From Clostridia bacterium (GTDB lineage Bacteria; Bacillota; Clostridia; Oscillospirales; Acutalibacteraceae), in NCBI GenBank assembly GCA_900752115.1, contig CAADUC010000002.1, positions 1-32,265 on the forward strand: a stretch of 32,265 nt of DNA. Reading direction: 5' to 3'. The translations under genes were made by a program, and so were the position numbers. The notes under the pieces were generated by a model. It saw only the letters and a program-made list of their open reading frames with translations, searched no databases and was not told the DNA's origin. Shown here one piece after another: positions 1-8,215 of the stretch. The stretch's first letter is position 1, and every line of letters begins with the position of its first letter.

Positions 1-2
1 TT

Positions 3-95
3 TTACTTATAGATAATATCGGCATATACAATTTCTCGTGCTCTTGCCTGTATCTCATTCATTCGACCAACCCACAACATCGGTTTTTCTACTTT
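3..95 (-). pseudogene. C-terminal fragment of a TnpV-like transposon-encoded protein
   Basis: Read on the minus strand, this stretch gives about 31 codons ending in TAA at 5..3. It contains MLWVGRMNEIQARAREIV followed by YADIIYK. This matches my memory of the conserved C-terminus of TnpV proteins (WVGRMNxIxxRAxEIV...LIY), which are small proteins carried by clostridial transposons and conjugative elements. Continuing upstream on the minus strand, the frame hits a stop at 107..105, inside the CotH-like gene, so the protein is truncated at about base 96. The base composition is AT-richer than the following DNA. It is either the edge of an inserted or deleted element or a contig-end join. Family recognition is from motif memory only. 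Confidence 0.7.
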
Positions 96-690
96 GCTGT
101 ACTGCTATGCCCACATCACGGTGAACGGCGAGGAATGGGGCCTTTACCTCGCGATCGAGGCTCTGGAGGATTCCTTTGCCGAGCGGTACTACGGCCTGGA
201 TCACGGCCAGCTGTACAAGGTGGAGGGAACCGGCATGGACGGTGCGGACGGCGAACGGGAGCTCCCGGAGGCCGGGGAGCTGCCGGACGGATTCCAGGAC
301 GCTGCTTTCGGTGAAATGCCTTCCTTTGAGGACGGAGAGTTTCCCGGCTTCCCGGGTCAGTTTGCCGGAGCGGCTGACGGGACGGGCGGGGCTTCAGACA
401 ATGAGATCCCCGCGGAGAACGAACCGGAAAACGGCGAAACCTTCGGTGCTCCGGGGCTTCCGGGGGAAGAGGCGGAGAACTCCGGTGAAAACGGTCAGAG
501 TGCGTTTTCCGGGCGAGGAGAAATGGAAGGCGGCCGCGGCGGCGGCATGGGAGGCTCCGGCAGCGGAAATACGGCGCTGTTGGCCGCGGTGTTTGCAGGC
601 GCTGTTGTGTGCGTGGCGGTTGCCTGGTTCTGGCCGCGGCGCAGAATGCACAGGGGAAGCGGCGTGCGCCGTTCGCGGAGAGAAGGCTGA
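94..690 (+). pseudogene. 3' part of a CotH-kinase-family protein gene (5' end missing)
   Basis: The first residues, LYCYAHITVNGEEWGLYLAIE followed by LEDSFAERYYG and GQLYKVEG, match the part of CotH-family proteins where a conserved VNGxxxGLY strand lies in the kinase-like fold. CotH proteins phosphorylate spore-coat proteins in Bacillus, while gut Clostridia have larger membrane-anchored relatives. The remaining residues form an acidic linker rich in Glu, Gly and Pro (about 48-135), then a Gly/Met-rich stretch. A single hydrophobic segment near residues 157-178 is followed by a basic tail (WPRRRMHR). The N-terminal part, including most of the kinase core, is absent because homology starts abruptly at about base 95, next to the TnpV remnant. 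The nominal start is a TTG with no ribosome binding site, so this is unlikely to be an intact gene. The family call is fairly safe; function is not retained or cannot be judged. Confidence 0.6.
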
Positions 691-759
691 TGCGCCGGTT
701 CGTCCTTCCCGCCGGGAAAGCGAAATGGATCGTCTAATTTCCAAATATTGCCATCACGA

Positions 760-794
760 TACGACAGAAAATCATCCGTGCCTGCCTGTATACT
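760..794 (+). promoter_or_regulatory. Possible Spo0A-type promoter of spoIIE
   Basis: A TATACT -10 element lies at 789-794 with no recognisable -35 hexamer 17 bp upstream. TACGACA at 760-766 resembles an inverted Spo0A box (TTCGNCA, one mismatch) and sits near -40, where Spo0A activates sigma-A promoters lacking a good -35. In Bacillus spoIIE is a Spo0A-activated gene. This is inference from short motifs only. Confidence 0.33.
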
Positions 795-837
795 GGAAGC
801 ACGGATCGGTGCAAAACGCGCCGCAAAAACAAAAAGC

Positions 838-860
838 GCGCCTCCTCGGGAGGCACGTTT
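838..860 (+). terminator. GC-rich hairpin before spoIIE
   Basis: The arms GCGCCTCC and GGGAGGC(A)C, separated by a short loop, form a strong hairpin followed by GTTTC, just upstream of the AAGGAG of spoIIE. It may be a weak terminator for the CotH-like gene or a structure in the spoIIE leader. There is no proper T-run. Confidence 0.4.
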
Positions 861-875
861 CAAGGAGTGGGTATC

Positions 876-3248
876 GTGAGTGTGGCAAAGGGGCGAAAGC
901 TGCCGGGAGCGGCGGCGTTCGCGGAGAAAATGGCGGGACTTGCCCTGCCGGGGCTCAGGGAGCTGGCGCAGCATGCCGCCGTCTTCCTGTTCGGATTGCT
1001 GTATGCGCGCGGAATTGTATTTTCGCGCTGCGCACCGTTTGGGACGGCGGCGGTGGCTGCCTGTCCGTACCGTTTTCTGCCGGCGACGGTGCTTGGCGCG
1101 CTGGTGGGAACGCTGCTGCCGGGACAGGCTCAGTCGCCTGTGCGTTATCTTGCGGCAATTTTGGCAGCGGCGGCAATCCGCTGGACGGTCAATGATCTGG
1201 CGAAGCTTCGCTCGCACCCGGCCTTCGCCCCTCTCGCGGCTCTGCTCCCCCTGGTGTCGACGGGGCTGGCGATGGCTTTTGTGGACGGCTCGCCCGTCTC
1301 GACGATCGCCGTCTATCTGGCGGAATCGGTCCTCGGGGCGGGCGCAGCGTATTTTGCGGCTCAGGCGGAGGGATCCGTGCGCCGTGCGGCAACAGGAAAA
1401 TCCCTCACAGGCCAGGAGGCCGCGGGTCTGACTCTCGTGGGAGGCTTGCTGCTTCTGCCGCTGGCGGGGCTGACAATCGGAGGCGTTTCGGTGGGACGGA
1501 TTCTGGCCTGCCTCCTGATCCTTCTCGCGGCGCGCTGCGCCGGAGCGGCAGGGGGCGCGGTCGCGGGCATCACGGCCGGCGTGCTGTTCAGTCTTTCGAC
1601 GACAGGGCTGACGTATCTGTCGGGGGCCTACGCTCTCGGAGGGCTGATGGCCGGGCTCTTTTCCCCGCTTGGCCGGGCTGTCTCGGCAATTGTTTTTATG
1701 GCGTCCAGCGGTGTGGCTTCCTTGCAGGTGGGAAATCAGACGGCAGTGCTGACCGGTTTGCTGGAATCCGCGGCGGCAGGCGCGGTGTATCTCATTCTGC
1801 CGGCAAAGCTCGGCGGAACCATTGCCGGATTGTTCCTGCGCCGCGAGGATATGACCAAGAGCGACGCCCTGCGCCGTACGGTGATCATGAAGCTCGATTA
1901 TGCGGCCAAGGCTCTCGGCGGCGTGTCCGAATCGGTGGAGGAGGTTTCGCGCAAGCTGGCCTTTACCTGCGCTCCGGACATCAATGGAGTGTACAAGCGT
2001 CTGGAGCGTGAGGTCTGCGCCGGATGCAGCCTGCAGATGTATTGCTGGGGCCAGCATTACGGCCGTACCATCGACGCGCTTCAGACGCTCACTCCCGTTC
2101 TCAGGCGCGACGGACATGCTGTGCGTCAGGATCTGCCGGACCATTTTTCTTCGCATTGTGCCCGTGTGGGCGAGCTGATTCTGGCGGTGAACCGCAATTA
2201 TTCGGAATTTACCGTCCGCGAGGCCGCGGAGCAGCGCCTTGCGCAGATACGAAGCCTTGTCGCGGGACAGTTCGGCACTGTCAGCCGGATGCTCGAGGAC
2301 ATGGCGGGAGAGCTTGAGCTGTATGAACGCTTTGATTTTGCCGCCGCACGCCGGGTGACGGAGTCGCTGCGCGCGATGGGGCTGCTGCCTTTGGATGTGA
2401 GCTGCCGCGTCGACCGCTTTGGCCGCATGACGGTTGAGGCGGAGGCGGCCAGAGGGGAAAAGAGCCGCTTGAGCCGCAGCGAGATTTGCCGCGAGGTGTC
2501 CCGTGCCTGCGGCAAGCCCTTTGAGCTTCCGTGTGTCAGCACCGCGCAGGGCAAATGCCGCATTCAGATGAGTGAAAAGCCTGTTTACCGTGTGGCGGCC
2601 GGATTTTCTCAGCATATTTGCGGGAACGGAACACTCTGCGGCGACAGCTACGAATATTTCTCGGATGGTTTCGGACGGCAGGCTGCCGTTCTGAGCGACG
2701 GAATGGGTTCGGGCGGACGCGCCGCCGTGGACGGTGCGATGGCCAGCGGGATTCTCTCCCGTCTTCTGCAGGCCGGGATCGGACCGGAGGCAGCGCTGCA
2801 GATTGTCAATTCGGCTCTCATTGCCAAGTCCGGGGACGAGTCTCTGGCGACGCTTGACGTGGTTCTGCTCGATCGGTTCAGCGGGGCCGCCAATTTCTAC
2901 AAAGCCGGGGCCGCCGTTTCCGTTGTGCGGCATAAAGGCCGTGCGTCTCTGGTGGACGCGCCCTCCCTCCCTGTGGGGATTCTCAACGAGACGTCCTTTG
3001 CCCGCCGCGACGACGTTCTCGGCGACGGCGATCTGATTGTTTTGATGAGCGACGGAGCGGTCGCCGCCGGGGACGACTGGATTTTAAAGGCGGTGGAGGA
3101 GTATGCCGGAGGTCTGCCGCAGGAGCTGGCGGAGGAACTGGTTTCCGGTGCAATTGCCCGCCGCAGCGACGGACACGACGACGACGTGACCGTTTTGGTA
3201 CTCCAGCTCAAAGCGCCGGAACGGCCTCTGGACTGTGAATGTGCGTAA
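876..3248 (+). CDS. spoIIE: Stage II sporulation protein E (SpoIIE), membrane PP2C-type phosphatase
   Basis: SpoIIE is the septum-located serine phosphatase that dephosphorylates SpoIIAA and so releases sigma-F in the forespore. The 790-residue product has the family layout. A hydrophobic N-terminal half (about residues 25-320) contains roughly ten membrane segments. A central regulatory region follows, then a C-terminal PP2C domain (about 575-785) with metal-binding motifs CGDSYEYF, LSDGMGSG (Asp608) and DGHDDDVTVLVL. GTG at 876 is chosen as the start because AAGGAG at 862-867 sits 8 bases before it. The upstream in-frame GTG at 867 overlaps that ribosome binding site and is not usable. The length is close to the usual 800-830 residues. 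The gene stands alone between the CotH-like remnant and a terminator at 3271. Identity is firm and shows the host lineage makes endospores. Confidence 0.96.
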   Translation: MSVAKGRKLPGAAAFAEKMAGLALPGLRELAQHAAVFLFGLLYARGIVFSRCAPFGTAAVAACPYRFLPATVLGALVGTLLPGQAQSPVRYLAAILAAAAIRWTVNDLAKLRSHPAFAPLAALLPLVSTGLAMAFVDGSPVSTIAVYLAESVLGAGAAYFAAQAEGSVRRAATGKSLTGQEAAGLTLVGGLLLLPLAGLTIGGVSVGRILACLLILLAARCAGAAGGAVAGITAGVLFSLSTTGLTYLSGAYALGGLMAGLFSPLGRAVSAIVFMASSGVASLQVGNQTAVLTGLLESAAAGAVYLILPAKLGGTIAGLFLRREDMTKSDALRRTVIMKLDYAAKALGGVSESVEEVSRKLAFTCAPDINGVYKRLEREVCAGCSLQMYCWGQHYGRTIDALQTLTPVLRRDGHAVRQDLPDHFSSHCARVGELILAVNRNYSEFTVREAAEQRLAQIRSLVAGQFGTVSRMLEDMAGELELYERFDFAAARRVTESLRAMGLLPLDVSCRVDRFGRMTVEAEAARGEKSRLSRSEICREVSRACGKPFELPCVSTAQGKCRIQMSEKPVYRVAAGFSQHICGNGTLCGDSYEYFSDGFGRQAAVLSDGMGSGGRAAVDGAMASGILSRLLQAGIGPEAALQIVNSALIAKSGDESLATLDVVLLDRFSGAANFYKAGAAVSVVRHKGRASLVDAPSLPVGILNETSFARRDDVLGDGDLIVLMSDGAVAAGDDWILKAVEEYAGGLPQELAEELVSGAIARRSDGHDDDVTVLVLQLKAPERPLDCECA

Positions 3249-3270
3249 GCAAAATGCTTTTCTCATGAGG

Positions 3271-3300
3271 AAGCCCCCCTGCAAGAATGCAGGGGGGCTT
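3271..3300. terminator. Perfect hairpin between spoIIE and the DUF378 gene
   Basis: AAGCCCCCCTGCA, loop AGAA, then TGCAGGGGGGCTT form a perfect 13-bp stem, followed by a pyrimidine-rich tract. It lies between two convergent genes and could serve both strands. The T-run is weak. Confidence 0.75.
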
Positions 3301-3322
3301 CCTTCTGCCTTTTCAGCAGAGG

Positions 3323-3538
3323 CTACATGCTTGTGTGCACTGTCTCGGTGGTGTCGCGGAACAGCAGCGAAACACACCACAGGGCGGAGATCGCCACGAG
3401 CGTATAGATCACGCGGCTGAGAATGGCGGCCTGACCGCCGAAGGTCCACGCCACGAGGTCAAACTGGAAGATGCCGACAAGGCCCCAGTTGACGCCGCCG
3501 ATGATCAGCAGCAGCAGCGCAATTTTGTCAATGATCAT
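3323..3538 (-). CDS. DUF378 family small membrane protein
   Basis: The 71-residue product starts MIIDKIALLLLIIGGVNWG, the characteristic opening of DUF378 proteins. It has two predicted membrane helices, at about residues 5-25 and 38-60, separated by a short loop (FQFDLVAWTFGG). The function of the family is unknown. ATG at 3538 is chosen over a start 27 bases upstream because GGAGAGGAGG lies about 6 bases before it and because DUF378 proteins begin at this point. The gene is monocistronic and convergent with spoIIE. A perfect 12-bp palindrome, TATTCCGGAATA (3600-3611), lies upstream. The family call is confident; no role can be given. Confidence 0.88.
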   Translation of the reverse strand: MIIDKIALLLLIIGGVNWGLVGIFQFDLVAWTFGGQAAILSRVIYTLVAISALWCVSLLFRDTTETVHTSM

Positions 3539-3679
3539 ACGTTTCCTCCTCTCCTTTCTATCCATTGGAAAACGAGGACGTTCGTTAGTGTGGACGCTTT
3601 ATTCCGGAATATACGTTTTTTTCATCAAATTCAAAAAACAGGAGGCAGACGCGGTTTTCTCCTGCTGCCGTGCAGCCGC

Positions 3680-4048
3680 TTATTCCTCGTCCCGCGGAAC
3701 GTAGTGCAGCTCAGCGAGAGCGGCCAGTGTTTCTTTAGGCAAATCGGACGGTTCGCCCTCTTCCAGAAGAGTACAGCCGTAGGCGTTCATCCCGGCGGGA
3801 TAGGTTTCGCGGATGGCTCCGTCCGTCAGAACCTCGATCCGATCGCCGCAGGAAAGGCCTTCAAACAGATCGTCCTGTTCGCTTCGGTTATGCAGCACAA
3901 TCGGTTCGCCGCGTTCCTCCTCGATCAGAAGGACGGCGCCGCCTTCCTCGACAAAGCAAAGCCCCTGCATGGAGACGTATTCCTCCTGCTTCGCACATCC
4001 CGCGAGGAGCAGGAGGCTGACAAGAGAAAGCACAAATAATGATTTCAT
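3680..4048 (-). CDS. Small putative lipoprotein, unknown function
   Basis: The 122-residue product begins MKSLFVLSLVSLLLLAGCAK, a lipoprotein signal peptide with lipobox LAGC. Cys18 would be the lipidated residue, so the mature chain of about 105 residues should sit on the outer face of the membrane. The mature part is strongly acidic, with two short beta-rich segments (GGAVLLIEEERGEPIVL and CGDRIEVLTDGAIRETYPAG). These resemble the small beta-barrel of DUF3221-type or OB-like lipoproteins, though I cannot assign the family. AAGGAAGGG lies upstream of the ATG. It faces a second small lipoprotein gene transcribed divergently from 4234. The lipoprotein call rests on the signal sequence; function is unknown. 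Confidence 0.75.
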   Translation of the reverse strand: MKSLFVLSLVSLLLLAGCAKQEEYVSMQGLCFVEEGGAVLLIEEERGEPIVLHNRSEQDDLFEGLSCGDRIEVLTDGAIRETYPAGMNAYGCTLLEEGEPSDLPKETLAALAELHYVPRDEE

Positions 4049-4233
4049 AATGCCGCACCCTTCCTTTCTTTCGCCGGCTTTTATAAAAATACCTCCGTGC
4101 AGGGAGAAACGTTACAGCTTTGTTCGTTGGCGCTGTGGATTGTGACAGCAATGTTCTGGTTTTTTGTATGCGGGGGTGATAAGATGGGGATCAGAAAAAC
4201 AACGGCGCGGAAAGGGAGGCGCCGGGAAAGGGT

Positions 4234-4683
4234 GTGCGGAGCTTGAAAGGAAAAAAGATGTTTGTGATCGGCGCCGTCTGTCTGCTGCTGTTGTTTGGCG
4301 GCTGTGCGCGGCGCGGCTATGGGGAAATCATCCGGGCGAACTGGGATCTTGCTCTTCCGCCGGACTACACGGAGCTGTACCAAACGGACACGGGAGAAAG
4401 CTTTCTCGGTGACGGCGTGCGGTATCATGTGTTCGGCTATGAAGACGGTTCTGCTCTGGAGGAGGCGGTGAGCTGGCAGGAGGAACCGCTTCCCACGCGG
4501 TATTCGGAAAGCCAGACGGATGCGGCGGCAGAGTTTTTGGAGAAGCTGGATGTTCCTTCGGAATGGAGCATCCCCGGCGGGGACTGCCGGTATTCGGCCA
4601 TGGAAAAGGACGATGGCTCCGAGCTGCTTTTGTTCTGGCATCTGACGGACAACCGCTTGTATATTGTGGAAAATTTTCTGTAG
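4234..4683 (+). CDS. Small putative lipoprotein, unknown function
   Basis: The product is 149 residues from GTG 4234, or 141 from ATG 4258. It has a basic N-terminus (RSLKGKK), a hydrophobic core (FVIGAVCLLLLF) and a GGC lipobox, which is typical of a diacylated lipoprotein. The mature domain of about 125 residues is acidic and contains YHVFGYEDGSALEEAVSWQ and a C-terminal LLFWHLTDNRLYIVENFL. I recognise no family. ATG 4258 has AAAGGA six bases upstream and may be the true start, while GTG 4234 gives a better basic n-region. The gene lies 131 bp before polA and is probably transcribed separately. It is divergent from the lipoprotein at 3680-4048, with which it shares no visible similarity beyond the signal peptide. 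Confidence 0.7.
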   Translation: MRSLKGKKMFVIGAVCLLLLFGGCARRGYGEIIRANWDLALPPDYTELYQTDTGESFLGDGVRYHVFGYEDGSALEEAVSWQEEPLPTRYSESQTDAAAEFLEKLDVPSEWSIPGGDCRYSAMEKDDGSELLLFWHLTDNRLYIVENFL

Positions 4684-4814
4684 GGAAAAGAGAAAACGCC
4701 GTCCGTTTCTTTTGCAAAGATCCTTCATTTTTCTCCCGGAGTGTGGTATCCTAGAAGCAGTGCCATCCCGGGGAAGGGCTCCGGGAATCCCCATGCTGAA
4801 CGGAGTGTGAATAC

Positions 4815-7379
4815 ATGAAGCTTTTGATCCTGGACGGAAACAGCATTTTGAACCGCGCCTTCTACGGGATCCGTATTTTGACCACGAAGGACGGTCTGTA
4901 TACAAACGGAATCTATGGCTTTCTGACGATGCTGCAGCGGCTGCGCGCTGAGACGGAGCCGGACGCCGTCGCCATTGCCTTTGATCGGAAGGCTCCGACT
5001 TTCCGCCACAAGGCGTATGCGGGCTACAAGGCGACGCGAAAGGGAATGCCGGAGGAGCTCGCCCAGCAGCTGCCGAATCTCAAGGAGCTTTTGCGCCTGC
5101 TCGGCTATCGTCTGGTCGAGTGCGACGGTTTCGAGGCGGACGATATCCTCGGAACCTTTGCCCGCGTCTGTCGGGAGGAGGGCGCGCAGTGCGTGATTGC
5201 TACCGGCGACCGCGACAGCCTGCAGCTGGTCGGCGGCGGCGTGACGGTACGCCTCGCCACCACGAAGATGGGACAGCCTCAGGTGACGGTCTACGACGAG
5301 GACAAGATTCGCGAGGATTACGGCGTTGAGCCGGCTCAGCTCATCGACATCAAGGCGATCCAGGGAGACACGTCCGACAACATTCCCGGCGTTGCGGGCA
5401 TCGGTCCGAAAGGGGCGGGGGAGCTGATCCAGCGCTTCCATGACCTTGACAATATTTACGATCACCTCGACGAGCTTGATATCAAGGCGGGCCAGAAAAA
5501 GAAGCTTGCCGACTCCCGCGACAATGCCTACCTGAGCCGCTGGCTTGGAACAATCCGCACCGACGCGCCGGTTGACACAACGCTGGCCGACTATATCCCG
5601 GCTCCGGTCGACCCTGCCGCAGGTGCGCTCATGGCGAAGCTGGAGTTCTTTACCCTGATGGAGAAGATGGGGATTGCGCCGGGTTCGGTGCAGTCTGCAG
5701 CCCGGGAGGAGCAGGAAGCGCCCGCGTGGAGCTGGAGCGAAACGCCGCCGGAGAACTGGCGCTCCCTCTGCACGGACCCCGCCGCCCTCTCTCCGTTTTA
5801 TGCGGAGGACGGCTCGCTGGCGCGGCTGCTCGTGGCCGTTTCCGGCTGTGTGTTTCCGCTGACCACTTGGGAAGACATGGCTTTCGTTTGTTCGCTGGAG
5901 GGCGTGCGGAAGCTCGTTCCCTCCACGAAACAGCTTTATGCCGCGCTTGAATCGCACGGAGCGGTCCTTGCCGCTCCGGTCTTCGACGTTTCCCTCGCCG
6001 CTTACCTGCTCAATCCCTCCGCGAAGGGCTACGAGACGCAGCGTCTTGCGCAGGAGTACGGTACTGCCGTTCCGCAGCTCGACAACGGAGAGGCTGCGCT
6101 TTGCGCCGCTCTGCCCGCTCTGTGCGAAACGCTTGCCGGGGAGATCCGCGACAAGGGGCAGGAGAAGCTGCTTGACGAGATTGAGCTTCCGCTGGCCCGC
6201 GTGCTTGCGCACATGGAGACGGAGGGCTTCGCCGTGGACAGCGAAGGCATCCGCAGCTACGGAGAACAGCTCGAGGGCGAGATTGACCGGCTTCAGTCGG
6301 AAATTTATGCGTCTGTTGGCTACGAGTTCAACATCAATTCCCCCAAACAGCTCGGCGACGCTCTTTTTGTTAAGCTCGGCCTCTCCCACGGCAAGAAGAC
6401 CAAAACGGGCTACTCGACAAACGCCGAGGTGCTGGAGAGCCTGCGCTATGAGCATCCCGCCGTCGAGCAGGTGCTCAATTACCGCGCTCTTGCAAAGCTC
6501 AAGTCGACGTACTGCGACGGCCTGCTCAAGGTCGTGGGGGAGGATGGGCGTATTCACTCCAGCTTCAACCAGACGGAGACGCGCACGGGCCGCATCAGCT
6601 CCACCGAGCCGAATCTGCAGAATATCCCGGTGCGCACGGAGCTCGGCCGCGAGCTGCGCCGGTTCTTCCGCGCCCGTCCCGGATGGGTGCTTGTCGACGC
6701 CGACTATTCGCAGATTGAGCTGCGCGTGCTTGCCCACGTGGCGGACGACAAGAACATGATCCAGGCCTTCCTCGACAAGGACGACATTCACCGCCGCACG
6801 GCGGCTCAGGTTTTCCATCTGCCGGAGGATATGGTCACGCCTCTCATGCGCAGCCGCGCGAAGGCCGTCAACTTCGGCATTGTCTACGGCATCGGCGCAT
6901 TTTCGCTGAGCAAGGATATCGGCGTCACGCGCAAGGAGGCCGAGCAGTATATCAACGACTACCTCGCGCACTTCTCCGGCGTCGACGATTACATGCGCCG
7001 TACCGTCGAGGAGGCCCGCGAAAAGGGGTATGCCGAGACCATCTTCGGCCGCCGCCGGTATCTGCCTGAGCTGACTTCCGGCAACTTCAACATGCGCTCC
7101 TTCGGCGAGCGCGTCGCGCGCAATATGCCGATTCAGGGAGCTGCCGCCGATATCATCAAGATTGCCATGATTCGCGTCGATCACCGCCTGCGGGCCGAGG
7201 GCCTGCAGGCACGGCTGATTCTCCAGGTGCACGACGAGCTGATTGTCGAGTGTCCTGAGGAGGAGGCGGGCCGCGTTTCCGCTCTCCTGACGGAGGAGAT
7301 GGAGAATGCCGTGCACCTGTCCGTGCCGATGGTCGCCGAGGCCAAGGTGGGCCGGACGTGGTACGAGGCGAAAGCATGA
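4815..7379 (+). CDS. polA: DNA polymerase I
   Basis: PolA fills gaps and removes RNA primers during replication and repair. The 854-residue product has an N-terminal 5'-3' exonuclease/FEN domain (about 1-290, opening KLLILDGNSILNRAFYG, with DGFEADDILG and GDRDSLQL). A degenerate 3'-5' exonuclease-like domain follows (about 300-460), and then the polymerase domain. Motif A is DADYSQIELR with catalytic Asp630. Motif B is RSRAKAVNFGIVYG. Motif C is LQVHDELIVE with Asp807. The DxE signature of a proofreading exonuclease is replaced by FDVSLAAYLLNP, as in many Gram-positive Pol I enzymes. ATG 4815 has GGAG nine bases upstream. It is the first gene of a four-gene operon; its stop overlaps the next start (ATGA). 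No clear sigma-A promoter was found upstream; TATCCT near 4748 is a possible -10. Confidence 0.97.
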   Translation: MKLLILDGNSILNRAFYGIRILTTKDGLYTNGIYGFLTMLQRLRAETEPDAVAIAFDRKAPTFRHKAYAGYKATRKGMPEELAQQLPNLKELLRLLGYRLVECDGFEADDILGTFARVCREEGAQCVIATGDRDSLQLVGGGVTVRLATTKMGQPQVTVYDEDKIREDYGVEPAQLIDIKAIQGDTSDNIPGVAGIGPKGAGELIQRFHDLDNIYDHLDELDIKAGQKKKLADSRDNAYLSRWLGTIRTDAPVDTTLADYIPAPVDPAAGALMAKLEFFTLMEKMGIAPGSVQSAAREEQEAPAWSWSETPPENWRSLCTDPAALSPFYAEDGSLARLLVAVSGCVFPLTTWEDMAFVCSLEGVRKLVPSTKQLYAALESHGAVLAAPVFDVSLAAYLLNPSAKGYETQRLAQEYGTAVPQLDNGEAALCAALPALCETLAGEIRDKGQEKLLDEIELPLARVLAHMETEGFAVDSEGIRSYGEQLEGEIDRLQSEIYASVGYEFNINSPKQLGDALFVKLGLSHGKKTKTGYSTNAEVLESLRYEHPAVEQVLNYRALAKLKSTYCDGLLKVVGEDGRIHSSFNQTETRTGRISSTEPNLQNIPVRTELGRELRRFFRARPGWVLVDADYSQIELRVLAHVADDKNMIQAFLDKDDIHRRTAAQVFHLPEDMVTPLMRSRAKAVNFGIVYGIGAFSLSKDIGVTRKEAEQYINDYLAHFSGVDDYMRRTVEEAREKGYAETIFGRRRYLPELTSGNFNMRSFGERVARNMPIQGAAADIIKIAMIRVDHRLRAEGLQARLILQVHDELIVECPEEEAGRVSALLTEEMENAVHLSVPMVAEAKVGRTWYEAKA

Positions 7380-8215
7380 GCGGCCTGTTGACCTGTCCCG
7401 TCTGCGGCCGTCCGCTTACGCGGGACGAAAAAGCATGGGCCTGCAAAAAAGGCCACTCCTTCGATGTGGCGTCGGAGGGCTATGTGTATCTTCTGCCTCC
7501 CAACAAAAAGCACTCGAAGGATCCGGGCGACACCAAGCAGATGGTCGCCGCCCGCCGCGCCTTCCTCGAAGCGGGCTACTATGAGCCGTTTCGTCGCCGC
7601 CTCTGTGAACTTGCGTGCGAAGCGCTGGCCGCCGTTCCCGCTCCCGCCGTGCTCGACGCGGGCTGCGGGGAGGGATGGTATACCTCGGCCCTGCTCGACG
7701 CGCTGCGTGCGGCGGGGAAGGAGCCGGAGGTCTGCGGTTTTGATATCAGCAAGTTCGCTGTGCGCGCTGCCGCAAAGCGTCACAAGGGAATTGCCTTCGC
7801 CGTGGCGAGCGCGTTCTCCATCCCGGCGGCGGAGGCCTCCGCCGATTTGATTGTCAACGTGTTTGCGCCGATTGTGCCGGACGAGCTGCGCCGCGTCGTA
7901 AAGCCGGGAGGCTTCCTCCTCCTCGCTGTGCCCACGCCCCGCCATCTCTACGGCATGAAGGAGCTTCTCTACGACGCGCCTTACGAGAACGAATACCGTG
8001 AGACGGCGTATCCCGGTTTTTCCCTTGTGTGCCGCGAGACTGTCACCGATACCATCGAGCTGACCTCGCCCGCCCTGATCGAGGCGCTGTTCTCCATGAC
8101 GCCGTATTACTGGAAAACCCCGCCGGAGGGCTGTGAGCGGCTGCGCCGGGCTTCGTCGCTGCGTACGGAAATTGGCTTCGATTTTCTGCTGTATCGAAGG
8201 GAGGCGGACGTATGA
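7376..8215 (+). CDS. rlmA: 23S rRNA (guanine-N1)-methyltransferase, RlmA family
   Basis: RlmA enzymes methylate N1 of a guanine in 23S rRNA helix 35 (G745 in E. coli, G748 in Gram-positives, where it affects tylosin sensitivity). The 279-residue product has the family's N-terminal zinc site, CPVC...CKKGH (Cys7, Cys10, Cys23, His27). A short linker (YVYLLPPNKKHSKDPGDTKQM) follows, and then a class I SAM-binding fold with motif I VLDAGCGEGWYT. ATG 7376 is chosen because it overlaps the polA stop as ATGA, which is typical of translational coupling; an upstream GTG would lie inside polA. Which subclass (G745 or G748) is modified cannot be read from this sequence, though Gram-positive origin favours G748. 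Confidence 0.9.
   Translation: MSGLLTCPVCGRPLTRDEKAWACKKGHSFDVASEGYVYLLPPNKKHSKDPGDTKQMVAARRAFLEAGYYEPFRRRLCELACEALAAVPAPAVLDAGCGEGWYTSALLDALRAAGKEPEVCGFDISKFAVRAAAKRHKGIAFAVASAFSIPAAEASADLIVNVFAPIVPDELRRVVKPGGFLLLAVPTPRHLYGMKELLYDAPYENEYRETAYPGFSLVCRETVTDTIELTSPALIEALFSMTPYYWKTPPEGCERLRRASSLRTEIGFDFLLYRREADV

Noticed and set aside
495..2933. Very long open frame antisense to spoIIE
   Set aside because: The translation is a low-complexity Arg/His/Gln-rich string with no domain. The plus strand encodes SpoIIE with conserved motifs. High-GC codon use leaves the opposite strand free of stops.
3680..4683. Toxin-immunity or toxin-antitoxin pair formed by the two lipoprotein genes
   Set aside because: The genes are divergent, not co-transcribed. 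Both have signal peptides and neither shows a toxin or antitoxin motif.
4725..7316. 863-codon open frame antisense to polA
   Set aside because: It is a mirror of the polA codons. It lacks a ribosome binding site and recognisable domains.
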